64,000 nt of DNA from Gloeocapsa sp. PCC 7428 (GTDB lineage: Bacteria > Cyanobacteriota > Cyanobacteriia > Cyanobacteriales > Chroococcidiopsidaceae). This document shows positions 36,032-44,510 of this stretch, piece after piece; position 1 is the first letter of the stretch, and each line of letters starts with the position of its first letter. The DNA is taken from the NCBI RefSeq assembly GCF_000317555.1, contig NC_019745.1, positions 2,232,001 to 2,296,000 on the forward strand, read 5' to 3'. A program made the translations under genes and the position numbers. The notes beneath the pieces were generated by a model that saw nothing but the letters and a program-made list of their open reading frames with translations, had not been told where the DNA came from and ran no database searches.

Positions 36032-37731
36032 ATAATTTCGACTAATAGCCATTGACCTGCATGATTTACCTTACCAGAAACCGTTATTGGTGAATTGTTA
36101 GGGTAAGCTTCTAGCTGGTGGTTAATGTGCGATCGCAATGTTACTAATATCCAACTACCGCAAAATTGCTGAGGTGTATCAATTTCAATAGTATAATTTT
36201 GTATATTATGTCTGTAAAAAGTTCCCGAAAAGTTGGTTGTGGTATCTGGCGGCATATCTTGATACACAACACACGGACAATTACCATCAATTGGGTATTT
36301 CTCTGGATTATCTAAGTAATATTTTTGCCAATATAACCACTCAGGATGCTGTGGCGGAAGATTAAATAAAGGCACGATCGCCGTTTCGACAAGTAATGCT
36401 TCTTGTAAAGTTCTCACAGCTAAATCGCGGGGTTGACACCTCTGTTCCACGCACAAAGCAGCCGCCATACCCGCCGCTTGTCCAATTCCCATGACAACAG
36501 GTTGTAAGCGAGTCGCTCCATTGGCAATATGCGATACAGAAATATTCTTTTCACACACCATTAATCCATCAATAGTTGCAGGAATCAAACAACCGTAAGG
36601 AATTGTAAACGGTGTTCCCGTCCAACGCCCGCCCCAACGTATTGATTTTGGCGCAAGCGGAAACTCAAAGCCTGGATAATGGTGATCGTTAGGATAGTTA
36701 CCGAAGGCGATCGCATCAGGTTTTAAAGCGGCAACTTGTCCTGTTGGTATTGGTAAGATATCTTGTTCGCATACAGTCTCTAACCCGATGACACGGCGAC
36801 TTTCTCGGTAGTAAGGATGCATCGCTAAACCTGTCTCAAAAACATTCGCCAAACCATAACGGCGACTCATTTGCGATTGAATAAAGTAAGCGAAATTTTG
36901 ACTATGCCAAAAACACTCTTGCAGAAACTCGTTTCGCTTTGTTTCTGAGGTAATTAAACGTTCTACTTCTACACCGTAATCATTACCATGAACGGGCCAG
37001 TTAATCATAAATCGATTTTCTGGTAAGCGCCCGTAGTTTAAAAATTGCTCTACACCGTAGTTTTCCCACGCACGAGTAAACTTTGATGCATCGTAATTCG
37101 GTGCGGGTGCAATTTCTGGTGCTATATCTGTACCATAATCTTGCATAACGATAACCCAAGTCGGTGCTTGAACGGGGTATTGTGCAGTTAAAGCGTTAGG
37201 TTCTACTGGCGCACTTGGTTCGTTCCACGCTGACTGAAATTCCCAACCCCAGCGATAAGGAACATCCGCTAAAGCAAGGAGATCTCCCAATTCGGTAGCA
37301 TCGAGAGTTATTTTTGCTGTCACTGCGAACTTGCGAAAACGAATGCCAGTAATACAACCGCCTTGGCGATAAACTTCTAAAGGAACGTCGCCACGAATCC
37401 AATGCAGATTGGGTAATGCTTGCACCCACTCAGCAAAAATCTGCGCCCCGATACGAGGATCGTAGCTGAAAAAACTTACCCAACTATTATCTAATCCTCC
37501 AGGTTGTCGCAGCTGTAATTCCTTTAAGAACGCACCCCAAAGACCTGTTTGAAAGGATTCTAACTCATTACCATCCGGCGCAGATACCCCAGCCGATGTC
37601 AACATTCCGCCTAACCAGGGAAATTCACTCACTAAAATTGTTTTTGCACCGCGTCGCGCTGAAGCGATCGCCGCAGCGGTTCCACCCGTACCACCCCCAA
37701 CCACCAACACATCTGCTGTTAATATTTGCAT
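36022..37731 (-). CDS. FAD-dependent oxidoreductase (FAD_oxidored family)
   Basis: A 569-residue flavoprotein. The FAD-binding Rossmann motif VLVVGGGTGGTAAAIASARRG is at residues 9-29, shown here in parts as VLVVGGGTGG and TAAAIASARRG. It is followed by ATELGDLLALADVPY and a C-terminal FAD contact GATRLQPVVMGIGQAAGMAAAL. The family (often annotated 'xanthan lyase' or FAD-dependent oxidoreductase) lacks defined substrates. There is no signal peptide. The start ATG ends at 37731, 74 bp from the divergent antitoxin gene, so the two may share a regulatory region. Confidence 0.82.
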   Translation of the reverse strand: MQILTADVLVVGGGTGGTAAAIASARRGAKTILVSEFPWLGGMLTSAGVSAPDGNELESFQTGLWGAFLKELQLRQPGGLDNSWVSFFSYDPRIGAQIFAEWVQALPNLHWIRGDVPLEVYRQGGCITGIRFRKFAVTAKITLDATELGDLLALADVPYRWGWEFQSAWNEPSAPVEPNALTAQYPVQAPTWVIVMQDYGTDIAPEIAPAPNYDASKFTRAWENYGVEQFLNYGRLPENRFMINWPVHGNDYGVEVERLITSETKRNEFLQECFWHSQNFAYFIQSQMSRRYGLANVFETGLAMHPYYRESRRVIGLETVCEQDILPIPTGQVAALKPDAIAFGNYPNDHHYPGFEFPLAPKSIRWGGRWTGTPFTIPYGCLIPATIDGLMVCEKNISVSHIANGATRLQPVVMGIGQAAGMAAALCVEQRCQPRDLAVRTLQEALLVETAIVPLFNLPPQHPEWLYWQKYYLDNPEKYPIDGNCPCVVYQDMPPDTTTNFSGTFYRHNIQNYTIEIDTPQQFCGSWILVTLRSHINHQLEAYPNNSPITVSGKVNHAGQWLLVEIIHT

Positions 37732-37805
37732 TGCTATTTCGGATATTGCGTTTATGTATTACAATCGGCGACAAGGATTCTACACGCGATTTCACACAAA
37801 TTATC

Positions 37806-38228
37806 ATGTTAAGCTACAACGTTCCAACAGATGTAGTTGTACACTCTCAGCAGCTAAATCATACACCCACAGCCAAGCTTGTCAGTCCTAAAGGAGAAGA
37901 AATTCTTGTTTCCGAATCGACTTATCAAGTCTTACGCCAAGTCATCGAAGCGATAAAAGCAGGTCGAGCGATTACGATAGTTTCTCATGAGCAAGAATTG
38001 ACAACGCAACAAGCCGCAAATCTGCTCAATGTTTCACGCCCATATCTTATCAAACTCTTAGAACAAGGAGAAATTCCGCATATCAAAGTCGGAACGCATC
38101 GTCGGGTACGGTTTCAAGATTTAATGCAATATAAGGAACAGCGAGACAGTAAGCGCCGAGAAGCCATGAAACAATTAACTCAATTTTTACAAGATGAGGG
38201 ATTTTACGACGCAAAGATGAATGATTAA
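37806..38228 (+). CDS. Antitoxin with excisionase-type helix-turn-helix (partner of a PIN toxin)
   Basis: A 140-residue protein starting MLSYNVPTDVVVHSQQLNH at 37806; the frame is open further upstream but overlaps the FAD gene. Residues about 60-110 form an excisionase-like HTH (LTTQQAANLLNVSRPYLIKLLEQG, HIKVGTHRRVRFQDL), the DNA-binding domain of a widespread antitoxin family. The next frame encodes the first residues of a PIN-domain toxin before an IS200/IS605 element interrupts it. The antitoxin is intact, while its toxin is not, so it is now an orphan regulator that could still repress its own promoter. Confidence 0.8.
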   Translation: MLSYNVPTDVVVHSQQLNHTPTAKLVSPKGEEILVSESTYQVLRQVIEAIKAGRAITIVSHEQELTTQQAANLLNVSRPYLIKLLEQGEIPHIKVGTHRRVRFQDLMQYKEQRDSKRREAMKQLTQFLQDEGFYDAKMND

Positions 38229-38282
38229 TAGAATGCCATCTGTTATCTTGGATTCTTGCGTGCTATTTCCTATGCCTATGAG

Positions 38283-39563
38283 CTACTCCAAGTCGCCTGG
38301 CGGCTGAACTTGGAGTTTCTGTCGCTTCAACGAGGCAAGTTGCTTCATTCCTCCGCAGTCTTTGCGAACTGTGGGACTTGAAGTAGAGCTTTCCTCTCCA
38401 CGATTAAGGACGTTAGTTCCTAGCGCCCATGACAGCATCACCTTAGCTGCGGCTACGTCCCTGTCATCGGTATAGCCACATTCTTTGCACTGGTGAGTGC
38501 GCTGGTCTAAGGTTTTCTTTTCTTGATGACCACAATTAGGGCAAGTTTGAGATGGCTTAACTTTTTGGGTAGGCACTTCCATGAATATGCCTCCAGCTTC
38601 AGCCAACTTATACTCAATAGCCAACCTTAATGCACCCATACCTACATCTAGCATTGAACGGTTGCGTCCGGTCTTTTGACGCTTTCGTTTACTGCCTTTC
38701 TTTGGCTTACGGGTCATGCCTTTGATATTGAGCTTTTCTGTCGCAACGAGGCTATTACTGCTTACTATCTCTGCTGCTACTTTATGCACCCAATCCTGTC
38801 TTTGGCTGGCAACTTTGCGTTGCAGGTTACTTACCTTCTTATTGGCTTTTTTCCACCTTTTAGAAGCTTTGATTTTTTTCTTAAAGTCGGGTTTAATCTT
38901 ACGCCGTTTGATACGGGAAGCTTTGCTAATCCTCGTTTTCATGCTTGCTAAGAAGCGAGGATTTTCCACCATAGTGCCATCACTCGTTGCAACGGCGGTG
39001 AGACAACCAAAATCTAACCCAACAGCACCAGCCCCCGTCTCCCTAAACACTTCGCAATTAACCGTAATAGAGGCGTACCACTTGCTATTGCGGTAAACAA
39101 TGGTGCAGGTGGATGGCGTTCCCCATTGACGCGCCTTGCCTCGCATCTGGATTTGGCAACCTAAGTCTTTTAGTTCTAAATAGCCATTCACGCCTGTTGA
39201 ATGTACCTTGAAACCTTGCCTAGCATCAGGATAAGTCCATCCGCTATATCGGCGAATTGACTGAAATCTTGGGTAGCCTCCTAACCCCTTAAAGAAGCGG
39301 ACAAAAGCAAAATCAACTCGCTTAACCGTAGCCTGTAATGACCCATGATTAAGTGCTTTATACTCGTTCCAACAATCCTTAAATGGTACTAGCGCCGCCT
39401 GTTGAGTTAAGTAATTGATTGACTTACCGAACTTTTGATAGCTGGTTTTACGGTGTTCAACGCAGGCGTTAAATAAATATGCGTGTAGCCGTCTTGCCTC
39501 AAACAGCTTTGCCATTTGTGCTTTAGATGGATATAGCCTAAAAGTAACCCTGCGTGTCATCAT
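38283..39563 (-). CDS. tnpB: TnpB RNA-guided nuclease (IS605 family)
   Basis: A 426-residue TnpB starting MMTRRVTFRLYPSKAQ at 39563; an in-frame start 45 bp earlier would overlap tnpA. All RuvC residues are present: D184 in AVGLDFG, E276 in ATEKLNIKGM, and the last Asp of TDDRDVAAA. The zinc ribbon is CPNCG...CKECG. TnpB proteins are reRNA (omega RNA)-guided endonucleases, the ancestors of Cas12, that help keep the element by cutting empty donor sites. The omega RNA should cover the 3' end of the gene and the right-end hairpin at 38286-38315, with the guide read from flanking toxin-gene DNA. The long C-terminal tail (GEESSTSSPTVRKDCGG) overlaps this region. Confidence 0.92.
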   Translation of the reverse strand: MMTRRVTFRLYPSKAQMAKLFEARRLHAYLFNACVEHRKTSYQKFGKSINYLTQQAALVPFKDCWNEYKALNHGSLQATVKRVDFAFVRFFKGLGGYPRFQSIRRYSGWTYPDARQGFKVHSTGVNGYLELKDLGCQIQMRGKARQWGTPSTCTIVYRNSKWYASITVNCEVFRETGAGAVGLDFGCLTAVATSDGTMVENPRFLASMKTRISKASRIKRRKIKPDFKKKIKASKRWKKANKKVSNLQRKVASQRQDWVHKVAAEIVSSNSLVATEKLNIKGMTRKPKKGSKRKRQKTGRNRSMLDVGMGALRLAIEYKLAEAGGIFMEVPTQKVKPSQTCPNCGHQEKKTLDQRTHQCKECGYTDDRDVAAAKVMLSWALGTNVLNRGEESSTSSPTVRKDCGGMKQLASLKRQKLQVQPPGDLE

Positions 39564-39577
39564 AGGTTTATTATACA

Positions 39578-40006
39578 GTGCAGGTGTGGGCAAGTAAAGT
39601 GAAACCAAGGAAAGGTTCGCACAGTGTTTTTAGCGTTAGGTTGCATTTCGTGTTCGTCACTCATTACAGACGTAAAGCAATTACCGCCCCAATGCTAGAA
39701 CGGATTAAACAGATGTTTGACGGGGTATGCAAAACGATGGAATGCGAGTTATTAGAATGCTCTGGCGAAGCTGACCACGTACATTTATTAGTTGACTTTC
39801 ACCCCAAACATTCTATCTCTGCGGTGGCAGGATCTTTAAAGGCAGCTACTAGCCGCATGGTAAAGAAAGAGTTTGCGGCTGAATTTTCCAAGTGGTATAG
39901 CAAGCAGTCTTTCTGGTCGGGGTCTTACTATGTTGCGTCGTCTGGTGGTGCGCCCATAGAAAAACTGAAAGAGTATATTAAGAATCAGGATGTTCCAGTT
40001 AATTAA
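39578..40006 (+). CDS. tnpA: TnpA Y1 transposase (IS200/IS605 family)
   Basis: A 142-residue HUH single-strand transposase. The metal-binding H67-V-H69 lies in GEADHVHLLVDF, and the probable nucleophile Tyr133 lies in EKLKEYIKNQ. Other conserved blocks are HFVFVTHYRRKAI and SFWSGSYYVASSGG. The length is normal and there is no frameshift, so the enzyme may be active. It diverges from tnpB with a gap of 14 bp between the preferred starts. Confidence 0.92.
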   Translation: MQVWASKVKPRKGSHSVFSVRLHFVFVTHYRRKAITAPMLERIKQMFDGVCKTMECELLECSGEADHVHLLVDFHPKHSISAVAGSLKAATSRMVKKEFAAEFSKWYSKQSFWSGSYYVASSGGAPIEKLKEYIKNQDVPVN

Positions 40007-40620
40007 TTGGCGACTCCGTTCCACTGCGCCGCCGCGCTATCCCTCCCCAATTCGCTGCGCTGAAATTGGGGACACTCGCGCAAACTTTGTATCAAGTTAA
40101 ATTTTCACAGGAAATTCTTGATGGGGCAACTCGTAACCTTGTAAAACAAGGAAGAATGACAAGCAGTAAGGCAATGCGCTATCAGGTAATGATCAAATAT
40201 CATTTTCCTGAAGCAATATGTGGAAGTACCTGAAAAACTGGTTGCACTCATGATAAATCATCCAAACGATCGCCATGTTGTTGCTGCTGCGATCGTCGCT
40301 AAAGCTGAGATAATTGTAACCACTAATCTCAAGCACTTTCCTCAAGATACGCTTTCTCCAGTTGGAATTGAAGCTCAACACCCAGATGTGTTTCTTACAA
40401 ACCTGCTTCATCAGTTTCCAGAGTTAGTGCTTCAGCTGATTCAGCAGCAGTCTGAAGATTTAAAGAATCCGCCAGTAAGTATTGATGAACTCCTGGTAAA
40501 ACTATACAAGCAAGTACCTAACTTTGTAAGCAAAGTACGACTAACACTACAAAGTATTGATTGATGAATTATAAACTGCTCAATCATGTTAAATCTAAAA
40601 TCATCGAGTGGTGAAGCGGC

Positions 40621-41679
40621 ATGAAAGCACAGGTGTATCGCGGTGTCAAGCAGCTAAGTTACGAAGAGTTGCCAATACCGACTCTCGAAGCTGATGAAGT
40701 GTTGGTACGAGTGCGCGTTGTCGGCTTGTGTCAATCGGATATTAAAAAAATTGTTTATCCTTTACACGAACCGCCGCGCATTTTTGGACATGAAACAGCG
40801 GGAGTCATTGCAGCCGTTGGAGAAGATGTGAAAACCTGGCAAGTGGGAACTCGCGTCGTTGTGATGCATCACATTCCTTGTATGCGCTGCGGCTACTGTC
40901 TCAACGACAATTTCTCAATGTGTGATGTGTATAAAAACATTTGTACAACAGCGGGATTTACACCCAGCGGTGGTGGTTTTGCTGAATACGTTAAAGTTCC
41001 TGGTCATATTGTACGTAACGGTGGGTTAATTCCCATTCCAGATCATGTGAGTTTTGAAATCGCTAGTTTTGTCGAACCGACGAATTGTTGTCTAAAGGCG
41101 GTGAAAAAAGCCCAAATAGCCCCAGGACAAACTGTATTGGTGACAGGTGCAGGACCAATTGGGTTAATGTTTATTATGTTGGTGAAGTATTTTGGCGCGC
41201 GGGCGATCGCAACTGACTTACTTCCTTCCCGAATTGCCAAAGCCTTAAGTGTTGGGGCCCAAGCAGCGTTTGACGCGCGTGATGCAGATTTAGTCGCCAA
41301 AATTCACGCGATAACCGATGGGATGGGTGTTGATACGACACTCCTTGCAGTTCCTAGCGAAAAAGCCTTTTTTCAAGCCCTCGACTGTACGCGCAAGGGT
41401 GGTAAAATATTGTTCTTTGCAGAATTTCCTGAAGAAGTCGAAATTCCTCTTAATCCGAATATTCTCTATCGTCGCGAAATTGACTTGATCGGTAGCTACA
41501 GTTCCTCGTTTCGGCTGCAAAACTTGGCTGCGGATATTGTGTTCAACTCGCGGATCGATGTCGCTGCATTAATTAGCGATCGCTTTCCTTTACAAGAATT
41601 ATCGACAGCGGTAGAACGCGCGATCGCTCCTACTCCAGAGACTTACAAAATCTTGATTTATCCCCAAGGCGATGATTGA
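40621..41679 (+). CDS. Zinc-dependent medium-chain alcohol/polyol dehydrogenase
   Basis: A 352-residue MDR-family dehydrogenase. The catalytic zinc ligands are Cys37 (GLCQSD) and the His-Glu pair of FGHETAG. The structural zinc site is the four-Cys lobe CMRCGYCLNDNFSMC. The NAD(P)-binding motif is VTGAGPIGLMFIMLVKYFGA. It is closest to sorbitol/threonine dehydrogenase-like enzymes, with substrate undetermined. The start at 40621 is preceded by GGTGAAG. It is separated from the broken toxin by 56 bp and is the sole gene in its transcript as far as visible. Confidence 0.88.
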   Translation: MKAQVYRGVKQLSYEELPIPTLEADEVLVRVRVVGLCQSDIKKIVYPLHEPPRIFGHETAGVIAAVGEDVKTWQVGTRVVVMHHIPCMRCGYCLNDNFSMCDVYKNICTTAGFTPSGGGFAEYVKVPGHIVRNGGLIPIPDHVSFEIASFVEPTNCCLKAVKKAQIAPGQTVLVTGAGPIGLMFIMLVKYFGARAIATDLLPSRIAKALSVGAQAAFDARDADLVAKIHAITDGMGVDTTLLAVPSEKAFFQALDCTRKGGKILFFAEFPEEVEIPLNPNILYRREIDLIGSYSSSFRLQNLAADIVFNSRIDVAALISDRFPLQELSTAVERAIAPTPETYKILIYPQGDD

Positions 41680-41820
41680 CGACTACACTAATTTTTCACC
41701 CAAAGTTCTTCCATTAGGAGTATAGTTGAATTTGTGCAATCTATTGTGTCAGGTGATATCAACCCACTGAGGGTAGAAAACTGCTTCATCTGATCAACTA
41801 CTTTCTTCATTTGATCAACT

Positions 41821-42195
41821 ATGGATTCTTCTACTCCTACGCGTGGGCAAATTGAACGTGCTTTGTCACAGCGAATTCAAGCACTATATCGCAATCAATT
41901 GGAACATCAACCAAGCCGCATATCTTGCCAAATTTTTGATGAAAAGGTGGCGATTATTTTAGAAGATTCTATTACGCAACCTGAGCAACTTCTTGTCAAT
42001 ACCGGTCAAGAAGAATTAGCCCAAGAAGTTCGTTCCGAGATTGATGAGGCGTTAAAGCCGCAAATTCAATCAATCATAGAAGAAGTCGTTGGAGTGGGTG
42101 TTGTCGATTTATTAAGTAATGCAAAACTCGATACAGGTCGTACTGCTACAGTAGCGATCTTGGCAGAAACACCAAAACTCCGTAATATGCCTTAA
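41821..42195 (+). CDS. DUF2294 domain protein (copy 1)
   Basis: A 124-residue protein: QIERALSQRIQALYRNQLEHQPSRISCQIFDEKVAIILED, ending with VGVVDLLSNAKLDTGRTATVAIL. DUF2294 proteins are small, found in many bacteria including cyanobacteria, and functionally uncharacterised. A paralogue at 43103-43465 is clearly alignable, and each copy converges on a single-domain response regulator, so this is one half of a duplicated module. Confidence 0.82.
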   Translation: MDSSTPTRGQIERALSQRIQALYRNQLEHQPSRISCQIFDEKVAIILEDSITQPEQLLVNTGQEELAQEVRSEIDEALKPQIQSIIEEVVGVGVVDLLSNAKLDTGRTATVAILAETPKLRNMP

Positions 42196-42200
42196 ACCAT

Positions 42201-42258
42201 ACAGTTGATAGTTGACAAAATCTTCCGCCACTCTCTTCACTGTCAACTGTCCACTGTA
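42201..42258. repeat. Inverted-repeat element of the GTTGACA family
   Basis: GTTGACA at 42211-42217 and TGTCAAC at 42241-42247 flank a pyrimidine-rich loop very like that at 26391-26445 (AAATCTTCCGCCACTCTC against AAGTCTTCCCACACTCTC). Both copies sit just past a stop codon and could act in transcript termination. Confidence 0.65.
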
Positions 42259-42281
42259 TTACCTTGTTATAAAAACATTCA

Positions 42282-42698
42282 TTAACCAAGACAGCGGCGA
42301 ATTGTTGCTTCTAGTTCTTCAATAATATAGGGCTTCTTGATATATTCCTTACATCCTGCACGCAAAAAGCGTTGCTGATCTTCTTCTCTGGCCATTGCTG
42401 TCACCGCCACAATAGGAATTTCCATTGTTTCTGGGTTTTGTTTTAAGCGCGATACCACCTCGATTCCATCCAAATCGGGCAGCATCATATCTAATAAAAT
42501 CAAGTTTGGTTGATAATTTTGTGCCATGATCACTGCTGTTTGACCATCAGTTGCTGTAATGTGAGAACACTCAATCAACATGAGTAACTGTGCCAATAGC
42601 TGCAAATTATCTTCATTGTCATCTACAGCTAAGACTAACGGTTGTCTAAGCTGATCCTGCTGAGGACTATTCGAAGAACTTTGCAAATTCATATTCAT
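42282..42698 (-). CDS. Single-domain response regulator (copy 1)
   Basis: A 138-residue stand-alone receiver domain from the ATG ending at 42698 (MNMNLQSSSNSPQQDQ). The acidic pair is in LVLAVDDNEDN, the phosphoacceptor Asp in LILLDMMLPDLDG, the conserved Thr in IVAVTAMA and the Lys in YIKKPYI. There is no output domain, so it probably works as a CheY-like phosphotransfer partner. The frame is open to 42815, but that upstream part runs through a structured element shared with the second copy. Convergent with DUF2294 copy 1. Confidence 0.87.
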   Translation of the reverse strand: MNMNLQSSSNSPQQDQLRQPLVLAVDDNEDNLQLLAQLLMLIECSHITATDGQTAVIMAQNYQPNLILLDMMLPDLDGIEVVSRLKQNPETMEIPIVAVTAMAREEDQQRFLRAGCKEYIKKPYIIEELEATIRRCLG

Positions 42699-42760
42699 AC
42701 TTAGGAAAAGCCGCAAAAGCGTATGACTAATTTTTGTAGCCGCTGCGGCGAGGCATTCCC

Positions 42761-42785
42761 CAAGTGGTGCATAAAACAGCACTTG
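42761..42785 (-). promoter_or_regulatory. Conserved covarying hairpin upstream of response regulator copy 1
   Basis: CAAGTG (42761-42766) pairs with CACTTG (42780-42785), flanked by the conserved GGACTGGCTCG (42790-42800). The element at 43965-43987 keeps the pairing with different bases, and the same flanking sequence. Confidence 0.55.
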
Positions 42786-43102
42786 CAATGGACTGGCTCG
42801 CAGTCTATCCACCAATTTCGCAATGGTCTGTTGTTGGCGGAGAACATAGCAACCTAGTAAAAGGACTATATAATCTTTCTAATTTTACAATATTGTTATA
42901 AATAAATACATCTTTAGACAGAAAAATTTACGACTCTAGCCAGATTGACATTGCCTCAAAAGCTAACATTATTAGATAATGTCTTATATTTCTATCACTC
43001 GATGTAATTATCTGTCTTTAGGCTGTTTGAGTATGCGAGTAGAATTTGATAATTTATTGAGGCGTTATTCCTATTAATATATCTCTCTTTATTGATAAGT
43101 TT

Positions 43103-43465
43103 ATGGAGGAAAAAATTCCCACCAATTGCACTCAGCTAGAAGCGATTTTAGCGCAACAGATTCAAGCTTTATATTTTAATCAGCTAGGACATTTACCCGA
43201 AAAAGTTGTCTGCAATGTATCAGACCAAAATTTAACAGTTATAGTTGAACATCCAACAACTCCACCTGAAAGGATTCTTATAGAAAATCGTAAAAACGAT
43301 TTAGCGCAAGAAGTTAGTTGGAATTTATATAAAGCTATTGAACCACAACTCAAACAATTAATCGAGCAAGTTCTTAAAGTCCCTGTAGTAGATATGCTTG
43401 GCAGTTCTAATACCGACTCGGATCGGACTAGCATAATTGTCGTTTTAGCTGCTAAGCCAGTTTAA
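43103..43465 (+). CDS. DUF2294 domain protein (copy 2)
   Basis: A 120-residue paralogue of the protein at 41821-42195. Shared blocks are IQALYFNQLGHLPEKVVCNVSDQNLTVIVE and VVDMLGSSNTDSDRTSIIVVLA. The start MEEKIPTNCTQLEAIL is preceded by a weak GATAAG. The two copies differ at more than half of positions, so the duplication is old. It converges with a response regulator 6 bp beyond its stop. Confidence 0.82.
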   Translation: MEEKIPTNCTQLEAILAQQIQALYFNQLGHLPEKVVCNVSDQNLTVIVEHPTTPPERILIENRKNDLAQEVSWNLYKAIEPQLKQLIEQVLKVPVVDMLGSSNTDSDRTSIIVVLAAKPV

Positions 43466-43471
43466 CCACAA

Positions 43472-43921
43472 CTAAGCTGTGGCGGCGGTGGGACACAAGT
43501 AGCGGAAAATCAGATCTTCTAAGTCGTCTAGCATATAGGGCTTAGTGATGTAACCGTCGCAACCAGCCGCCATGATGCGATCGCAATCTTCTTCTTTTGC
43601 TAACGCTGTGACTGCAATGATAGGAATATATTGGGTTTGCGGGTTTCTTCTCAAATGATATAAGACTTCGACGCCATTTAAATCTGGTAGCAAAATGTCT
43701 AATAAAATTAAATTTGGCTGGTACAGCTGCGCTAAAGACAAAGCTGTCTTACCATCAGTGGCAGTAATGCAGGATAAGTTGCTACCTTTCACCACTTCGC
43801 TAACTAAACATAAGCTATCTTCGTCGTCATCTACGGCGAGAACAAGTGGCTGGTTAACTGCCTGTTTGTTGCTTGCTAAGAGTACTTCCAACTTTACTAC
43901 TCCATTTAGGAAGGTCTTCAA
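43472..43921 (-). CDS. Single-domain response regulator (copy 2)
   Basis: A 149-residue receiver-only protein, paralogous to the one at 42282. It has LVLAVDDDEDS, LILLDILLPDLNG (phosphoacceptor Asp), IIAVTALA and YITKPYM. There is no in-frame ATG upstream of the domain: the frame begins with TTG at 43921, and another TTG at 43891 is possible, so the start is uncertain. A covarying hairpin shared with copy 1 lies 44-66 bp upstream of the first TTG. No kinase is adjacent. Confidence 0.82.
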   Translation of the reverse strand: MKTFLNGVVKLEVLLASNKQAVNQPLVLAVDDDEDSLCLVSEVVKGSNLSCITATDGKTALSLAQLYQPNLILLDILLPDLNGVEVLYHLRRNPQTQYIPIIAVTALAKEEDCDRIMAAGCDGYITKPYMLDDLEDLIFRYLCPTAATA

Positions 43922-43964
43922 TCTGTGAGGCAGTCCTCACAAAAATCACGATCGAGGCACTCCC

Positions 43965-43987
43965 TAAGCGGCGAAGGACGGCGCTTA
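43965..43987 (-). promoter_or_regulatory. Conserved covarying hairpin upstream of response regulator copy 2
   Basis: TAAGCG (43965-43970) pairs with CGCTTA (43982-43987), followed by AGTGGACTGGCTCG-type sequence (here CAGTGGACTGGCTCG). It corresponds to CAAGTG/CACTTG in the other module. Confidence 0.55.
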
Positions 43988-44510
43988 CAGTGGACTGGCT
44001 CGTAGATAACTAACCCACTCATTACATTCTGTGCATGGGGTCGAGTGAAAAGCGGGACAAGCTAACACGATTTGAATTTGTTTTATCTTCTCTAGTTCAG
44101 TTTAGACTGAATTAATGTCTAAAATGAGAACTCCTTAAACTTACGCAACATACTCAACTGTTGCAGTAAAGTTCTTACATCTAAACAAATACAGGGATTT
44201 TTAGCTACATCATTTTCTACCTTTACAACTCGTTACTCTATTTAATAATTTTTTAATATCTTACCTGCTACTAATTTTTTTTGCAACCGCAAAAGCCTAA
44301 GTTTCAAATATCTTATATGTAAGCTGCGATCGCCGCTTGATAATGGTTACGCTCGATACACTAGGCAAATTTACTCAGAAATAATTAACGCTTCTTTACA
44401 CGATCTTTTTATAATTAAGATGGTAAAAAAAGCGATAATTTAATAAGAAAAAGCGATTATGGGAGCAAAATAAAAATTTTCCGTAATGAATTTATCAAAG
44501 AGGTCAGGTA
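43988..44510. other. Intergenic region upstream of the 2-OG bypass genes
   Basis: It is AT-rich and carries no gene that I can support. It presumably holds the promoter of the following two-gene unit. GAGGTCAGG lies just before the ATG at 44511. Confidence 0.4.

Larger units (their letters stand above)
38270..40080. mobile_element. IS200/IS605-family element (tnpA and tnpB divergent)
   Basis: Boundaries are approximate (about 10 bp). The element carries tnpB leftward and tnpA rightward, the IS605 order, so its right end is at about 38270 and its left end at about 40080. Subterminal hairpins suitable for TnpA recognition are visible: CTCCAAGT/ACTTGGAG (38286-38293, 38308-38315) overlapping the tnpB 3' end, and TCCCCAATT/AATTGGGGA (40044-40052, 40064-40072). 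It interrupts the PIN toxin gene. No target duplication is expected for this family. Confidence 0.82.
38233..40564 (+). pseudogene. PIN-domain toxin gene split by an IS200/IS605 element and frameshifted
   Basis: The 5' fragment starts at ATG 38233, 5 nt after the antitoxin stop, and reads MPSVILDSCVLFPMP, the typical PIN start with its first catalytic Asp. The element then begins. The 3' fragment resumes near 40080: TLYQVKFSQEILDGATRNLV, then MTSSKAMRYQVMIKYHFPEA. One base too many near 40218 shifts the frame to VEVPEKLVALMINHPNDRHVVAAAIVAK, containing the conserved NDRHVVAAA, and then IIVTTNLKHFP, ending at 40564. Two independent lesions make this a dead toxin. PIN toxins are Mg2+-dependent RNases; this one would have formed a VapBC-like pair with the upstream antitoxin. 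Confidence 0.8.
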
